Source: Planctomycetota bacterium (GTDB lineage Bacteria > Planctomycetota > Planctomycetia > Isosphaerales > Isosphaeraceae). From it: 9,339 nt of DNA. Shown piece by piece: positions 1 to 6,456 of the stretch. The DNA lies in contig JAJYDH010000242.1 in the NCBI GenBank assembly GCA_021777685.1, positions 1-9,339 of the forward strand. Direction: 5' to 3'. Position 1 is the stretch's first letter. Every line of letters begins with the position of its first letter. The notes under the pieces were generated by a model. That model had not been told where the DNA came from. It did no database searches and saw nothing but the letters and a program-made list of their open reading frames with translations. A program made the position numbers and the translations under genes.

Positions 1-1
1 A

Positions 2-799
2 GAGGGGCCGTCGAGGGTCATCCCGCTCGACCTCGGCCCGAAGCTCAGGCGGCCGGGGCCGCTCACCAGCCCGGGGCTCTCCGCCAACTTCGTCCGGCTC
101 CTGCCCGGCGAGACGGTCGCGACCCGCCCCAACGCCTCGTCCGAGCTGTATTACGTCCTCCGGGGGCGGGGCACGACCCGCTTCGACGGCCAGGTCATCC
201 CCTGGGCGAAAGGCGACATCCTGACCCTCCCCTCCGGCGACGGGGCGGCCCACGAGGCCGAGGAAGACTCGGCCTTCTACTGGGTCCACGACGAGCCCTT
301 GCTCCGCTACCTCGGCGCCCGGGCCGCCGAGCCGACCTTCCGCCCGACCCTCTTCCGCGCCGAGGACACCCTGGCCGAGCTGGCCAAAGCCGCGAGCGAC
401 CCCGAGGCCGCCAACCGGAGCCGGGTCAGCGTCCTGCTGGCCAACCGGACGTGCGACCAGACCCTGACGATCACCCCGACCCTCTGGGCGATGCTCGGCA
501 TCCTCCCGATCGGCGCCGTGCAACTGCCCCACCGTCACCAGTCGGTCGCCCTCGACCTGATCGTCGACTGCCAGCCCGGCTGCTACACGCTCGTCGGCAA
601 GGAGCTGGACGAGAAAGGCCGGATCATCGACCCCGTCCGGGTCGACTGGAAGCCCGCCTCCGTCTTCGTCACCCCGCCCGGCGAGTGGCACGCCCACTAC
701 AACGAGTCGGGCACCGAGGCCTACCTCCTGCCGATCCAGGACGCCGGATTGCAGACCTATCTGCGGAGCCTCGACATCCGGTTCTATACCGAGGATTGA
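2..799 (+). CDS. Bicupin protein, gentisate 1,2-dioxygenase-like (5' end outside window)
   Basis: The frame is open from the first bases and stops at TGA 797-799, so 265 C-terminal residues are visible and the true start lies upstream. There are two cupin domains. The first (window residues 30-105) has the strands ELYYVLRGRG and WAKGDILTLP, but the usual HxH of its first motif is replaced by polar and small residues. Only H84 remains as a possible ligand. The second (about 165-245) has H177-R-H179 and a Trp-His-x-His motif with H230 and H232. These closely match the metal-binding motifs of gentisate 1,2-dioxygenases, which use Fe(II) to open the ring of gentisate or similar hydroxylated aromatic acids. 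The domain order looks swapped relative to classical enzymes, where the metal-loaded cupin comes first. The substrate cannot be read from the sequence. It could instead be a non-catalytic cupin or an isomerase. It converges on the DMT gene, with 48 nt between the stops. Family call is firm; dioxygenase activity is tentative. Confidence 0.85.
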   Translation, partial: EGPSRVIPLDLGPKLRRPGPLTSPGLSANFVRLLPGETVATRPNASSELYYVLRGRGTTRFDGQVIPWAKGDILTLPSGDGAAHEAEEDSAFYWVHDEPLLRYLGARAAEPTFRPTLFRAEDTLAELAKAASDPEAANRSRVSVLLANRTCDQTLTITPTLWAMLGILPIGAVQLPHRHQSVALDLIVDCQPGCYTLVGKELDEKGRIIDPVRVDWKPASVFVTPPGEWHAHYNESGTEAYLLPIQDAGLQTYLRSLDIRFYTED

Positions 800-847
800 G
801 CGCGGGGCGCCAGCTCCAGCGGGTCGCGTCCGGATGGGCCCGCCGGA

Positions 848-1729
848 TCACTTCTCCACCGCGACCAGGTAGATCCCCAGGCCCACCAGCAGGCCGCCCA
901 GGGCCAGGGGCCAGGTGAACGCCTCGCCCCGGATCAGGGTGCCCAGGGTGATCCCGAACAACGGCGTCAGGAAGGCGACCGTGACCAGCCTCCCCGCGGG
1001 GTAGCGGCGGAGGAGGATCATCCAGATCGCGAAGGCCACGCCGGAGACGAGCAGCCCCTGGAACAGCAGGCCCCAGACGACCTCCGGGGTGAAGTGGTAG
1101 CTCGAACTCCCCTCGATCGCCGCGCTGTAGAGGAAGCTCAGCGGCACGGCCAGCGCCGACTGGGCCAGGAGCAGGGTCGTCGGCGGGATGATCGGGAAGG
1201 TCTTCTTCTGCGCGATCGCCTGGAACCCGAAGACGATCCCCGAGGCCAGCACGACCAGGTCGCCGACCAGCCCGCCGCCGAGCATCAGGGGTTTGATCAG
1301 CATCACCGCCACGCCGGCCGCCGCCGCGATCAGCCCGACGATCCCCCGGACGCCCATCCGCTCGCCGAGCAGCAGCCAGGCCAGCGGCGCGACGACCAGC
1401 GGGTGGATGTTGATGAAGACCGACGACCGGCCCGCCTCGCTGTGGCTGGTCCCCCAGTTGAACGAGCCGATCTGGACCGCCGTCAGCAGGCCGTGGACGG
1501 CCAAAAGCCACCAGTATCGCGGCTCGACCCGCCAGGTCGCCCCTGCCCTCCGGCAGAACAGGACCACGACCGGCAGGCTGATCAGGAACCGGAGCCCCGC
1601 CCCGCCGATCGGCGGCACGCCCGCCGCCGAGATCGCATACTTCGCCGCCACCGCGTTGCCCCCCCAGAGGAAGCAGCAAAGCGTCGCCGCCGAGAGCCCG
1701 GCGGCGTCGATGCGATCCGGTTCATTCAT
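848..1729 (-). CDS. DMT-superfamily (EamA) inner-membrane transporter
   Basis: This 293-residue protein has about ten hydrophobic segments, arranged as two EamA repeats (roughly residues 13-144 and 157-290). Typical features are a small-residue-rich first helix with FLWGGNAVAAKY, the segment NIHPLVVAPLAWLLLGER ending repeat 1, and TPLFGITLGTLIRGE followed by a glycine-rich last helix in repeat 2. Length and architecture are those of drug/metabolite exporters of the EamA type, which move small metabolites or amino acids across the cytoplasmic membrane. The substrate cannot be predicted. The ATG at 1727-1729 is the first in-frame start before the first helix. No good Shine-Dalgarno precedes it, because the leader is made of TGGTCAG heptamers. 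It may therefore be transcribed from the extended -10 inside the upstream repeat element. Family confidence is high; specificity is unknown. Confidence 0.92.
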   Translation of the reverse strand: MNEPDRIDAAGLSAATLCCFLWGGNAVAAKYAISAAGVPPIGGAGLRFLISLPVVVLFCRRAGATWRVEPRYWWLLAVHGLLTAVQIGSFNWGTSHSEAGRSSVFINIHPLVVAPLAWLLLGERMGVRGIVGLIAAAAGVAVMLIKPLMLGGGLVGDLVVLASGIVFGFQAIAQKKTFPIIPPTTLLLAQSALAVPLSFLYSAAIEGSSSYHFTPEVVWGLLFQGLLVSGVAFAIWMILLRRYPAGRLVTVAFLTPLFGITLGTLIRGEAFTWPLALGGLLVGLGIYLVAVEK

Positions 1730-1736
1730 GGGCCGG

Positions 1737-1846
1737 TGGTCAGTGGTCAGTGGTCAGTGGGGAGTGATCGGCAGGCGGCTTCCAGGTCAGAGATTATGCC
1801 AGGTCGGGTCCGAATTCGCGATAGTCTGACTGACCACTGACCACTA
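1737..1846. repeat. Heptamer-built inverted repeat element (TGGTCAG arms)
   Basis: The left arm (1737-1760) is three exact tandem copies of TGGTCAG plus TGG. The right arm (1826-1846) is built from the complementary heptamer CTGACCA, with two exact copies at 1830-1843. Positions 1742-1758 and 1829-1845 form a perfect 17-bp inverted repeat separated by 70 nt. The element nearly fills the 131-nt gap between the YHS-protein stop and the DMT start. Similar 'agtggtcagtggtcagt' runs occur, to my recollection, between genes in Planctomycetes. No target-site duplication is evident. It could act as a long-range hairpin, be a miniature mobile element, or be a slippage product. Confidence 0.8.
1793..1821 (-). 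promoter_or_regulatory. Candidate extended -10 promoter for the DMT transporter
   Basis: On the minus strand TGG-CATAAT (plus 1793-1801) matches an extended -10 (TGn plus five of six TATAAT positions). The hexamer 17 nt upstream is weak: TCGCGA, one nt off ideal spacing, has three of six matches. A start site would fall near 1786. That gives a leader of about 57 nt which includes the left heptamer arm. The promoter lies between the arms of the repeat, so the element may supply transcription to the transporter. This is based on motif match only. Confidence 0.35.
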
Positions 1847-1860
1847 GCCCCACGCGACCG

Positions 1861-2586
1861 CTATTTGCCTTTCGCCTTCGCCCGCTCGGCGGCCTCGGCG
1901 ATGATGGCTTCGGGGTCCTTGTTGAAGAGGTCGCGGCAGCCGGAGCAGCAGACGAAGTACGACTTGCCCTTGTGCGAGACCTGGATCGTGCCCCGCCCCT
2001 CGGTGACGATGCAGACCGGGCCCGACTCGCCGGCCGCGAAGGCGACGCCGTTGCGGGTGAAGCCCACCTCGCCCAGCCGGGCGAAGACGTTGGGCGAGGG
2101 CTCCGACTCCAGGAGGACCAGGAACCGCAGCTCGCCGGGGATCGTCAGCGTGACCCGGCGGACCCCCTCGCCCGGCCCCTCGGCGGTCAGGACCAGCGGC
2201 CGGTCCGGCGCGGCCTTGCCGGAGAACGTCCGCTTCGAGCCGTCGGCCAGCGTGGCGTCGAGGACGTAGGCCCCCGGCCCCTTGCCCGGCCTGAGCACGG
2301 CCAACTTGAGGTATTTCCCCTTCTGGATGTCGATCTCCAGCGCCGCCGAGCTGTCCGAGAGCTTCCAGGCCCAGCTCGCCGACTCCTGCCAGGAGCCCGA
2401 CGACTGCCCCCGGCGGACCTGCCCCACCCCCCGCCAGCTCCCGACCAGCGGGCCGTAAGCCTTCAAGGTCGTCTGCGCCTCGCGGCGGGCCGAGGCCCCC
2501 TCGTCGGCCGCCACGGCCAGGATGCCGATGCCGAATGTCGCCAGCACCGAGGCGGCGAAGGCCCTCATCTTGATGGAATTTCGCAT
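1861..2586 (-). CDS. Exported protein with lipocalin-like body and C-terminal YHS/TRASH metal-binding motif
   Basis: This is a 241-residue protein. Its N-terminus (MRNSIKMRAFAASVLATFG and onward to AVAADE) reads as a Sec signal peptide with cleavage near residue 26-27. Residues 45-185 are rich in alternating hydrophobic strands. They begin with a GSWRGVG motif, as in small lipocalin-like or nitrobindin-like beta barrels; this fold call is tentative. The C-terminus (188-230) has C192, then C213-C214 and C217 in YFVCCSGCRDLFNKDPEA. That is the signature of YHS/TRASH domains, which bind metals such as copper or other soft or transition ions. The likely place of action is the periplasm. The start could be either Met1 or Met7, since neither has a clear Shine-Dalgarno; Met1 is kept because it lies 37 nt after a predicted transcription start. 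It is 81 nt downstream of the molybdoenzyme fusion on the same strand, so periplasmic metal or redox homeostasis is possible but unproven. Confidence 0.85.
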   Translation of the reverse strand: MRNSIKMRAFAASVLATFGIGILAVAADEGASARREAQTTLKAYGPLVGSWRGVGQVRRGQSSGSWQESASWAWKLSDSSAALEIDIQKGKYLKLAVLRPGKGPGAYVLDATLADGSKRTFSGKAAPDRPLVLTAEGPGEGVRRVTLTIPGELRFLVLLESEPSPNVFARLGEVGFTRNGVAFAAGESGPVCIVTEGRGTIQVSHKGKSYFVCCSGCRDLFNKDPEAIIAEAAERAKAKGK

Positions 2587-2630
2587 GGTCTGCCCGCGCC
2601 CCCGAGGCCCCGTTCTCGACCCCGATTGGG

Positions 2631-2659
2631 ATTGTAACCGAGCCGCCCGCCGTCGTCAG
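2631..2659 (-). promoter_or_regulatory. Sigma70-like promoter for the YHS/TRASH gene
   Basis: On the minus strand CTGACG (plus 2654-2659; four of six matches to TTGACA) is followed after exactly 17 nt by TACAAT (plus 2631-2636; five of six matches to TATAAT). The predicted start is near 2624, about 37 nt before the ATG. The region is a rare A/T-containing patch in GC-rich DNA. It suggests the gene can be transcribed separately from the fusion gene ending at 2668. Confidence 0.5.
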
Positions 2660-2667
2660 CCCGTCGA

Positions 2668-4203
2668 TCAGATCTCGGCGCCCATGTCGAATTGCTGCTC
2701 GTCCTCGCGGACGCCGCCACGCCCCTTGCCCAGCTTCCCGATGTCGTCGACGACCTCGATCGACCTCAGATACTTGACCATCTTGAACCCGAGCTTCGTC
2801 TCGAGCCGGACCCGCAACGGGGCGCCGTGCTGGATCGGCAAGGTCTGGCCGTTCAGCTCGTAGGCGAGGATCGCCTGAGGGTGGCGGCCGATGTCCAGGC
2901 TGACGCACTCGTAATAAGGGAGGCCCGTCGGCTCGTGCATCCCGAACGAGCGGAACGCCAGGTACTTCGCGCCCGGGGTCGGCCGGCAGCGGTCGAGGAT
3001 CTCGCGGATCGGGACGCCCGACCATCGGCCGATCGACGTCCAGCCCTGGATGCAGTGGTGCAGCGTGGTCTGGTCCTGCCTGGGCAGCGCCCGGAGCTCA
3101 TCCAGCCCGAGGCTCAGGGGGTTCTCGACCAGCCCCGAGACCTCGAGCCGGTAGTCGGCGAACGCGCTCGCGAGCAATTTCTCATAGGTGTCGTCGTCGC
3201 CCCGGGCCTGGGGATAGGCCGAGATCGGAGGATAGCCGTTGAGCCGGAAGAAGGGGGATATCTTCGACTCGTCGTAGTCCTGGACCGAGCCCAGGCGGTG
3301 CAGCAAGGTCTCGCGGATCGGGTCGACGAGCCCGGAGAGGACCGCGTGGGCGAGCGGCCTGTTCGACCCGGTGAAGGCGCCGGCGGCGACATGGAACAGG
3401 ACGATCGCGAGGATGATCCCCAGGCCGAGACCGGCCCCGAGCCACGAGCCGTCCGGGTCGGTCCGGCCGAGGACCATCTTGTCCATCTCGGCGGCGAAGC
3501 CGTGCCAGAAGACCATCACCAGGTGGATCAGGACGAATCCGAGGAACAGCGCCATGCCGAGGAAATGCAGGCTCCTGGCCGTCTGACGGCCACCCGGGCC
3601 GTAGGCCCGCTCGATGACCGGGAAGCGACCCAGGAGCGACGGCGATTGCGAGAGGCCGGTGAGGATCTGGAACGGCGCGAGGGCGAAGATCAGGCCGAAA
3701 TAGGTCAACTGCTGAAGGGCATTGAACGGCAGCCGCGTGTCGTAGTTGTATCTCGGGTCGTGGGGCCCGGGCGACTCGAGCCGGGCATAGGCCACGAAGG
3801 ACCGCCAGGCGTCGGGGATGACCTCCCACGAGGTCGGCACGAGCCGCCGCCACTCCGGCGAGATGAACAGGAGCACGACGTAGGTCAGCCCGCAGGCCAT
3901 CCAGAGCGGGGCCGAGAGGAAATGCCAGTATCGCCCGAGGCCGAGCCCCTCGCCTCCCGGCAACGACAGCCATGACGACCACTCGACCTCCTCGTCGGTC
4001 GAGCACCACATCCGGTCGCTGGGCATCTCCTTCCGGGTGAACCGGAGCCATTCGCTCCCCGGCCGCGCGTCGACGTTCCAGTAGAGCTTCGGATGCGCCG
4101 CCAGGATCGCCAGGCCGCTCCGGACCAGCAGGAACAGGAACAGGACGTTGAACCAGTGCGCCAGGCGCAACCAGAGGGGAAACCCGAGTTCCGCGCCCTT
4201 CAT
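2668..4203 (-). CDS. Cytochrome b561-like / molybdopterin oxidoreductase fusion protein
   Basis: This is one 511-residue polypeptide with two domains. Residues 1-280 are a membrane cytochrome b of the Ni-hydrogenase/b561 type. Hydrophobic helices lie near 14-36, 96-115, 163-184, 211-233 and 255-277, with heme-ligand candidates H16 (LRLAHW), H94, H213, H227 and H234. Residues about 350-487 are a sulfite-oxidase/MsrP-type molybdopterin domain. It has the expected Mo-ligating cysteine C384 in HHCIQGWTSIGRWSG, and the family's C-terminal HGAPLRVRLETKLGFKMVKY. Family knowledge suggests the heme domain passes quinol electrons to the Mo centre, which reduces or oxidises an oxo substrate such as a sulfoxide or sulfite. 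The substrate is unknown. The frame stays open far upstream, but ATG 4201-4203 is chosen because GGGGAGG sits five nt before it and the hydrophobic helix follows at once. No Tat signal is visible. It is divergent from the CBS gene. Confidence 0.9.
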   Translation of the reverse strand: MKGAELGFPLWLRLAHWFNVLFLFLLVRSGLAILAAHPKLYWNVDARPGSEWLRFTRKEMPSDRMWCSTDEEVEWSSWLSLPGGEGLGLGRYWHFLSAPLWMACGLTYVVLLFISPEWRRLVPTSWEVIPDAWRSFVAYARLESPGPHDPRYNYDTRLPFNALQQLTYFGLIFALAPFQILTGLSQSPSLLGRFPVIERAYGPGGRQTARSLHFLGMALFLGFVLIHLVMVFWHGFAAEMDKMVLGRTDPDGSWLGAGLGLGIILAIVLFHVAAGAFTGSNRPLAHAVLSGLVDPIRETLLHRLGSVQDYDESKISPFFRLNGYPPISAYPQARGDDDTYEKLLASAFADYRLEVSGLVENPLSLGLDELRALPRQDQTTLHHCIQGWTSIGRWSGVPIREILDRCRPTPGAKYLAFRSFGMHEPTGLPYYECVSLDIGRHPQAILAYELNGQTLPIQHGAPLRVRLETKLGFKMVKYLRSIEVVDDIGKLGKGRGGVREDEQQFDMGAEI

Positions 4204-4386
4204 CGACCCCTCCCCACGACCATCGATCCCGCCGGGAGGATGCGCCCGGCGGTGACAGCCCGTCGGGGGCCCGACCCCGGATGATTCCCGGCAAATCGGA
4301 TACCGAGCCCCCCGCCGTCGGCCCGGAACTTGCCCACTGGAGCTCGTCGGCCAGCTGACGACCGACTCCGCGAGGAGATCCCGACG
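4204..4386. promoter_or_regulatory. Divergent intergenic control region with two hairpins
   Basis: These 183 nt separate the divergently transcribed fusion gene and CBS gene, so both promoters should lie here or just inside the coding ends. No convincing -35/-10 pair was found on either strand. Two dyads are visible. CCGCCGGG (4229-4236) pairs perfectly with CCCGGCGG (4245-4252) across an 8-nt loop. GTCGG (4262-4266) pairs with CCGAC (4271-4275) across a 4-nt loop. Both would lie in the 5' leader of the fusion transcript, or could be operator-like. In such GC-rich DNA short dyads arise easily, so function is uncertain. Confidence 0.4.
4207..4215 (-). promoter_or_regulatory. Shine-Dalgarno fixing the start of the cytochrome b/Mo fusion
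   Basis: The minus-strand sequence GGGGAGGGG is placed so that its GGAGG lies five nt before ATG 4203. The reading frame remains open for over 600 nt further upstream, so this site decides the start. The upstream extension is antisense to the CBS gene and has low-complexity, non-protein-like composition. Confidence 0.7.
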
Positions 4387-4902
4387 ATGACGAAGAACCC
4401 CTCCCATCCTCGACCCTGGGACTCGCCGACCCGCGAGCACCCGGAGCCGGTCCCGCTCGTCTCGGAGTCGGACCTGGTCAACCCGCTTCTCAAGGTCGCC
4501 GAGGTGATGCGCGGCGACGTCCGGACCTGCTCGCCGTTCAGCACGGCGACCGAGGCCGCGCTCATCTTCCGCGATTGCCACTGTGGCGCCGTCCCGGTCG
4601 TCGACGGGGGCAAGCCGGTCGGGATCGTCACCGACCGCGACGTCGCCCTGGCCCTGGCCGACCGCGAGGCCGGCCTGCCGGACGTCCCCCTGGCCGACCT
4701 GATGGCGAAGGATCTCGTGACGGTCGAGTCGGACGCGCCTCTGGCCGAGGCCCTCGATCGGTTCGAGGAGGGCGCCCGCCGGCTGGTCGTCGTCGACTCG
4801 TCGGGGCAACTGGCCGGGATCTTGAGCTGGGCCGACCTGGTGCCGCACCTCTCCAAGAGGGCCATCGGCATGGTCGCGGCGAAGATCGAGCGGGATCGCT
4901 GA
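4387..4902 (+). CDS. Two-CBS-domain protein
   Basis: This 171-residue soluble protein has a proline-rich N-terminal tail (1-35) and then a tandem CBS pair. CBS1 spans about residues 38-92 (VAEVMRGDVRTCSP, then GAVPVVDGGKPVGIVTDRDV). CBS2 spans about 102-156 (LADLMAKDLVTVESDAPL, then RRLVVVDSSGQLAGILSWAD). Bateman modules of this kind bind adenosine nucleotides such as AMP, ATP or SAM, and they regulate partners or act alone as energy sensors. There is no attached enzyme or transporter domain. ATG 4387 is chosen over an upstream TTG at 4330 because GAGGAG (4372-4377) lies nine nt before it. It is divergent from the cytochrome b/Mo fusion, which suggests co-regulation but does not prove interaction. 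Stand-alone CBS pairs are common, so the specific role is unknown. Its 3' end converges on the M48 gene with 31 nt between stops. Confidence 0.92.
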   Translation: MTKNPSHPRPWDSPTREHPEPVPLVSESDLVNPLLKVAEVMRGDVRTCSPFSTATEAALIFRDCHCGAVPVVDGGKPVGIVTDRDVALALADREAGLPDVPLADLMAKDLVTVESDAPLAEALDRFEEGARRLVVVDSSGQLAGILSWADLVPHLSKRAIGMVAAKIERDR

Positions 4903-4933
4903 GTGCCGCGACGCCCCCGGGCCGCCGGGTCGA

Positions 4934-6391
4934 TCACGGGCCGAGGTGTTCGATCGCCCCGGTCCAGAAGGCGAGGAACAGCCCGGCGATCAGGCCCAGC
5001 GCCAGGCCGATCCGGAGCCGGGAGACTCCGACCTGGAACCGGCGCTCGGCCTGGGGCTTCCCCTCCAGGCCCTCCAGGAACTCGACCCGCCGGGCGATGC
5101 TGCCGTGACGCCACGACCGCGCGGTCGGCTCCATGCCGTTGAGCGCCGCGACGTTCTCCAGGGCGTTGACGAACATCCGGATGCCGACCGGGCAGAGCGG
5201 GCCGTCGACGGCCGGGGTGTCGGGCCTCGAATAGAGGTCCGGGTGGGGCGGGCAGTCGACCCGACCGCACGAGACCGCCCGGCAGCCGAAGACGTCGGCC
5301 TGGCGCTCGAATCGCCTCGACAGGACGCCGAAGATCGCCGCGAAATAGCCCACGCCGAGCAGGAGCGTGGTCGCCCCCTGCGCGACCGTCGACCCGGTCG
5401 ACCCGGCCGGGCCGCCGGGCCCGCCCAGGACGTGGGCGTAGACCAGGTCGCTGGCCAGGGTCAGGATGCCCATGCTGCCCACGAAGAAGAAGCCGAAGAA
5501 CGCCAGGTGCCGGTGACGGATGTGCCCGACCTCGTGGCCGAAGACCGCCGCGATCTCGTGCGGGTCGAGCCCGTCGATCAGGGCGTCGGTCAGCAGGACG
5601 TAGCGATACCACGGCAGGGCGCCCGTGACCCCCGCGTTGACGATCGCGCCCTCGGTCTCCCAGACCAGGATGTCGGTGTGGCGGAACCCGAACCTCGCCG
5701 AGAGCCGCTCCAGCCGGTCGCGCAACGGGCCGTCGGGGAGCCGGCGGGTCGGCCAGCTCAGCCGGACGAACGCCGGGGCCAGGACCATCACCAGGGCCCC
5801 CATCGCCGCCATCATCCCCATCTGGAAGCCGGGGTCCTCCGACGTCGAGGGGAACCACCGGCGGGCCAGGTCCTGCGCCAGCGAGAAGATCAGGGCCGCC
5901 GGCAGGACCATCCCCAGCGTCTGCCGGGCCCTCAGCGCCAGGTATCGCGCCACGCCCGCCGGGGGCCGCGCGAGCAGGGCCCGCTCGCCGGGATACAGGC
6001 CCCACCAGCCGGCCACCTGCGCCAGGACGAACGGCAGGAGGATCAGGACCTCGTCGAGGAGGATCGCGTCGCGGAGCCCCAGCCCGGAGCGGACCACCTC
6101 GGGCCAGCCGAGGCCGTGGATGATCCAGGCGTAGCCGCCCAGCGTCAGCGCCCCGACGGTCCTCGAACCGGCCGCGAACAGCCGGCGGGCGCCCGAGGTC
6201 GCGCGCCCCCGGCGGCGGACCCGGGCCCGGACCAGCGTCGCGAACGCCAGCGCCGTCAGCCCGACCAGGCCGACCTCGGCCATCGCCTCGATCAGGCGAG
6301 GGACGACCGAGCCCCGGGGGACCGGCGAGGGCGGCAAGATCGCGTCGGTCCCGAAGGCGAGGAACAGCGCGATCAGCAGGGAGACGGGCAT
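4934..6391 (-). CDS. M48-family membrane zinc metalloprotease with Cys-rich insert
   Basis: This is a 485-residue integral membrane protein. Hydrophobic stretches lie near residues 3-20, 38-55, 76-92, 110-130, 156-172, 190-208, 296-318, 338-356 and 461-478. The zinc site is explicit: HEVGH at 286-290 (FGHEVGHIRHRHL), with the third ligand E362 in SRRFERQADVFG. This is the Ste24/HtpX gluzincin arrangement. Such enzymes cleave membrane or misfolded proteins in membrane quality control. Directly after the third ligand, residues 370-400 contain four cysteines (C370, C375, C380, C400) in a Pro-rich insert not found in HtpX or Ste24 as I know them. It may be a disulfide knot or a second metal site. 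The start ATG 6389-6391 opens directly into a hydrophobic segment, with a weak GAGGG 10 nt upstream. A good promoter lies just upstream, overlapping the stop of the lipoprotein gene. Confidence 0.93.
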   Translation of the reverse strand: MPVSLLIALFLAFGTDAILPPSPVPRGSVVPRLIEAMAEVGLVGLTALAFATLVRARVRRRGRATSGARRLFAAGSRTVGALTLGGYAWIIHGLGWPEVVRSGLGLRDAILLDEVLILLPFVLAQVAGWWGLYPGERALLARPPAGVARYLALRARQTLGMVLPAALIFSLAQDLARRWFPSTSEDPGFQMGMMAAMGALVMVLAPAFVRLSWPTRRLPDGPLRDRLERLSARFGFRHTDILVWETEGAIVNAGVTGALPWYRYVLLTDALIDGLDPHEIAAVFGHEVGHIRHRHLAFFGFFFVGSMGILTLASDLVYAHVLGGPGGPAGSTGSTVAQGATTLLLGVGYFAAIFGVLSRRFERQADVFGCRAVSCGRVDCPPHPDLYSRPDTPAVDGPLCPVGIRMFVNALENVAALNGMEPTARSWRHGSIARRVEFLEGLEGKPQAERRFQVGVSRLRIGLALGLIAGLFLAFWTGAIEHLGP

Positions 6392-6426
6392 AACGGGACG
6401 ACCCTCGAACCGCCGGGCTCTCGACG

Positions 6427-6456
6427 ATTATGGGGCCGCCCCGGCGGCGGCGTCAA
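6427..6456 (-). promoter_or_regulatory. Sigma70-like promoter for the M48 protease, overlapping the upstream stop codon
   Basis: On the minus strand TTGACG (plus 6451-6456; five of six consensus matches) and CATAAT (plus 6427-6432; five of six) are 18 nt apart. The predicted start is near 6420, giving a leader of about 29 nt. The -35 box overlaps the TGA stop (6453-6455) of the lipoprotein gene. The GC-rich spacer contains a short GCCGC/GCGGC dyad that could also act as a weak terminator for the preceding gene. Confidence 0.5.

Noticed and set aside
4204..4848. Long in-frame extension upstream of the cytochrome b/Mo fusion (minus strand)
   Set aside because: It is antisense to the CBS gene and its translation is Arg/Gly/Asp low-complexity. 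A good Shine-Dalgarno and the first helix place the start at 4203.
4916..4929. Small hairpin CCCGG-gccg-CCGGG between the convergent CBS and M48 genes
   Set aside because: The stem is only 5 bp with no U-tract, which is expected by chance in such GC-rich sequence.
4200..6005. Minus-strand 601-codon frame spanning the CBS and M48 region
   Set aside because: It is out of frame with the M48 protein and crosses the CBS gene antisense, with Pro/Gly/Arg composition and no motifs.
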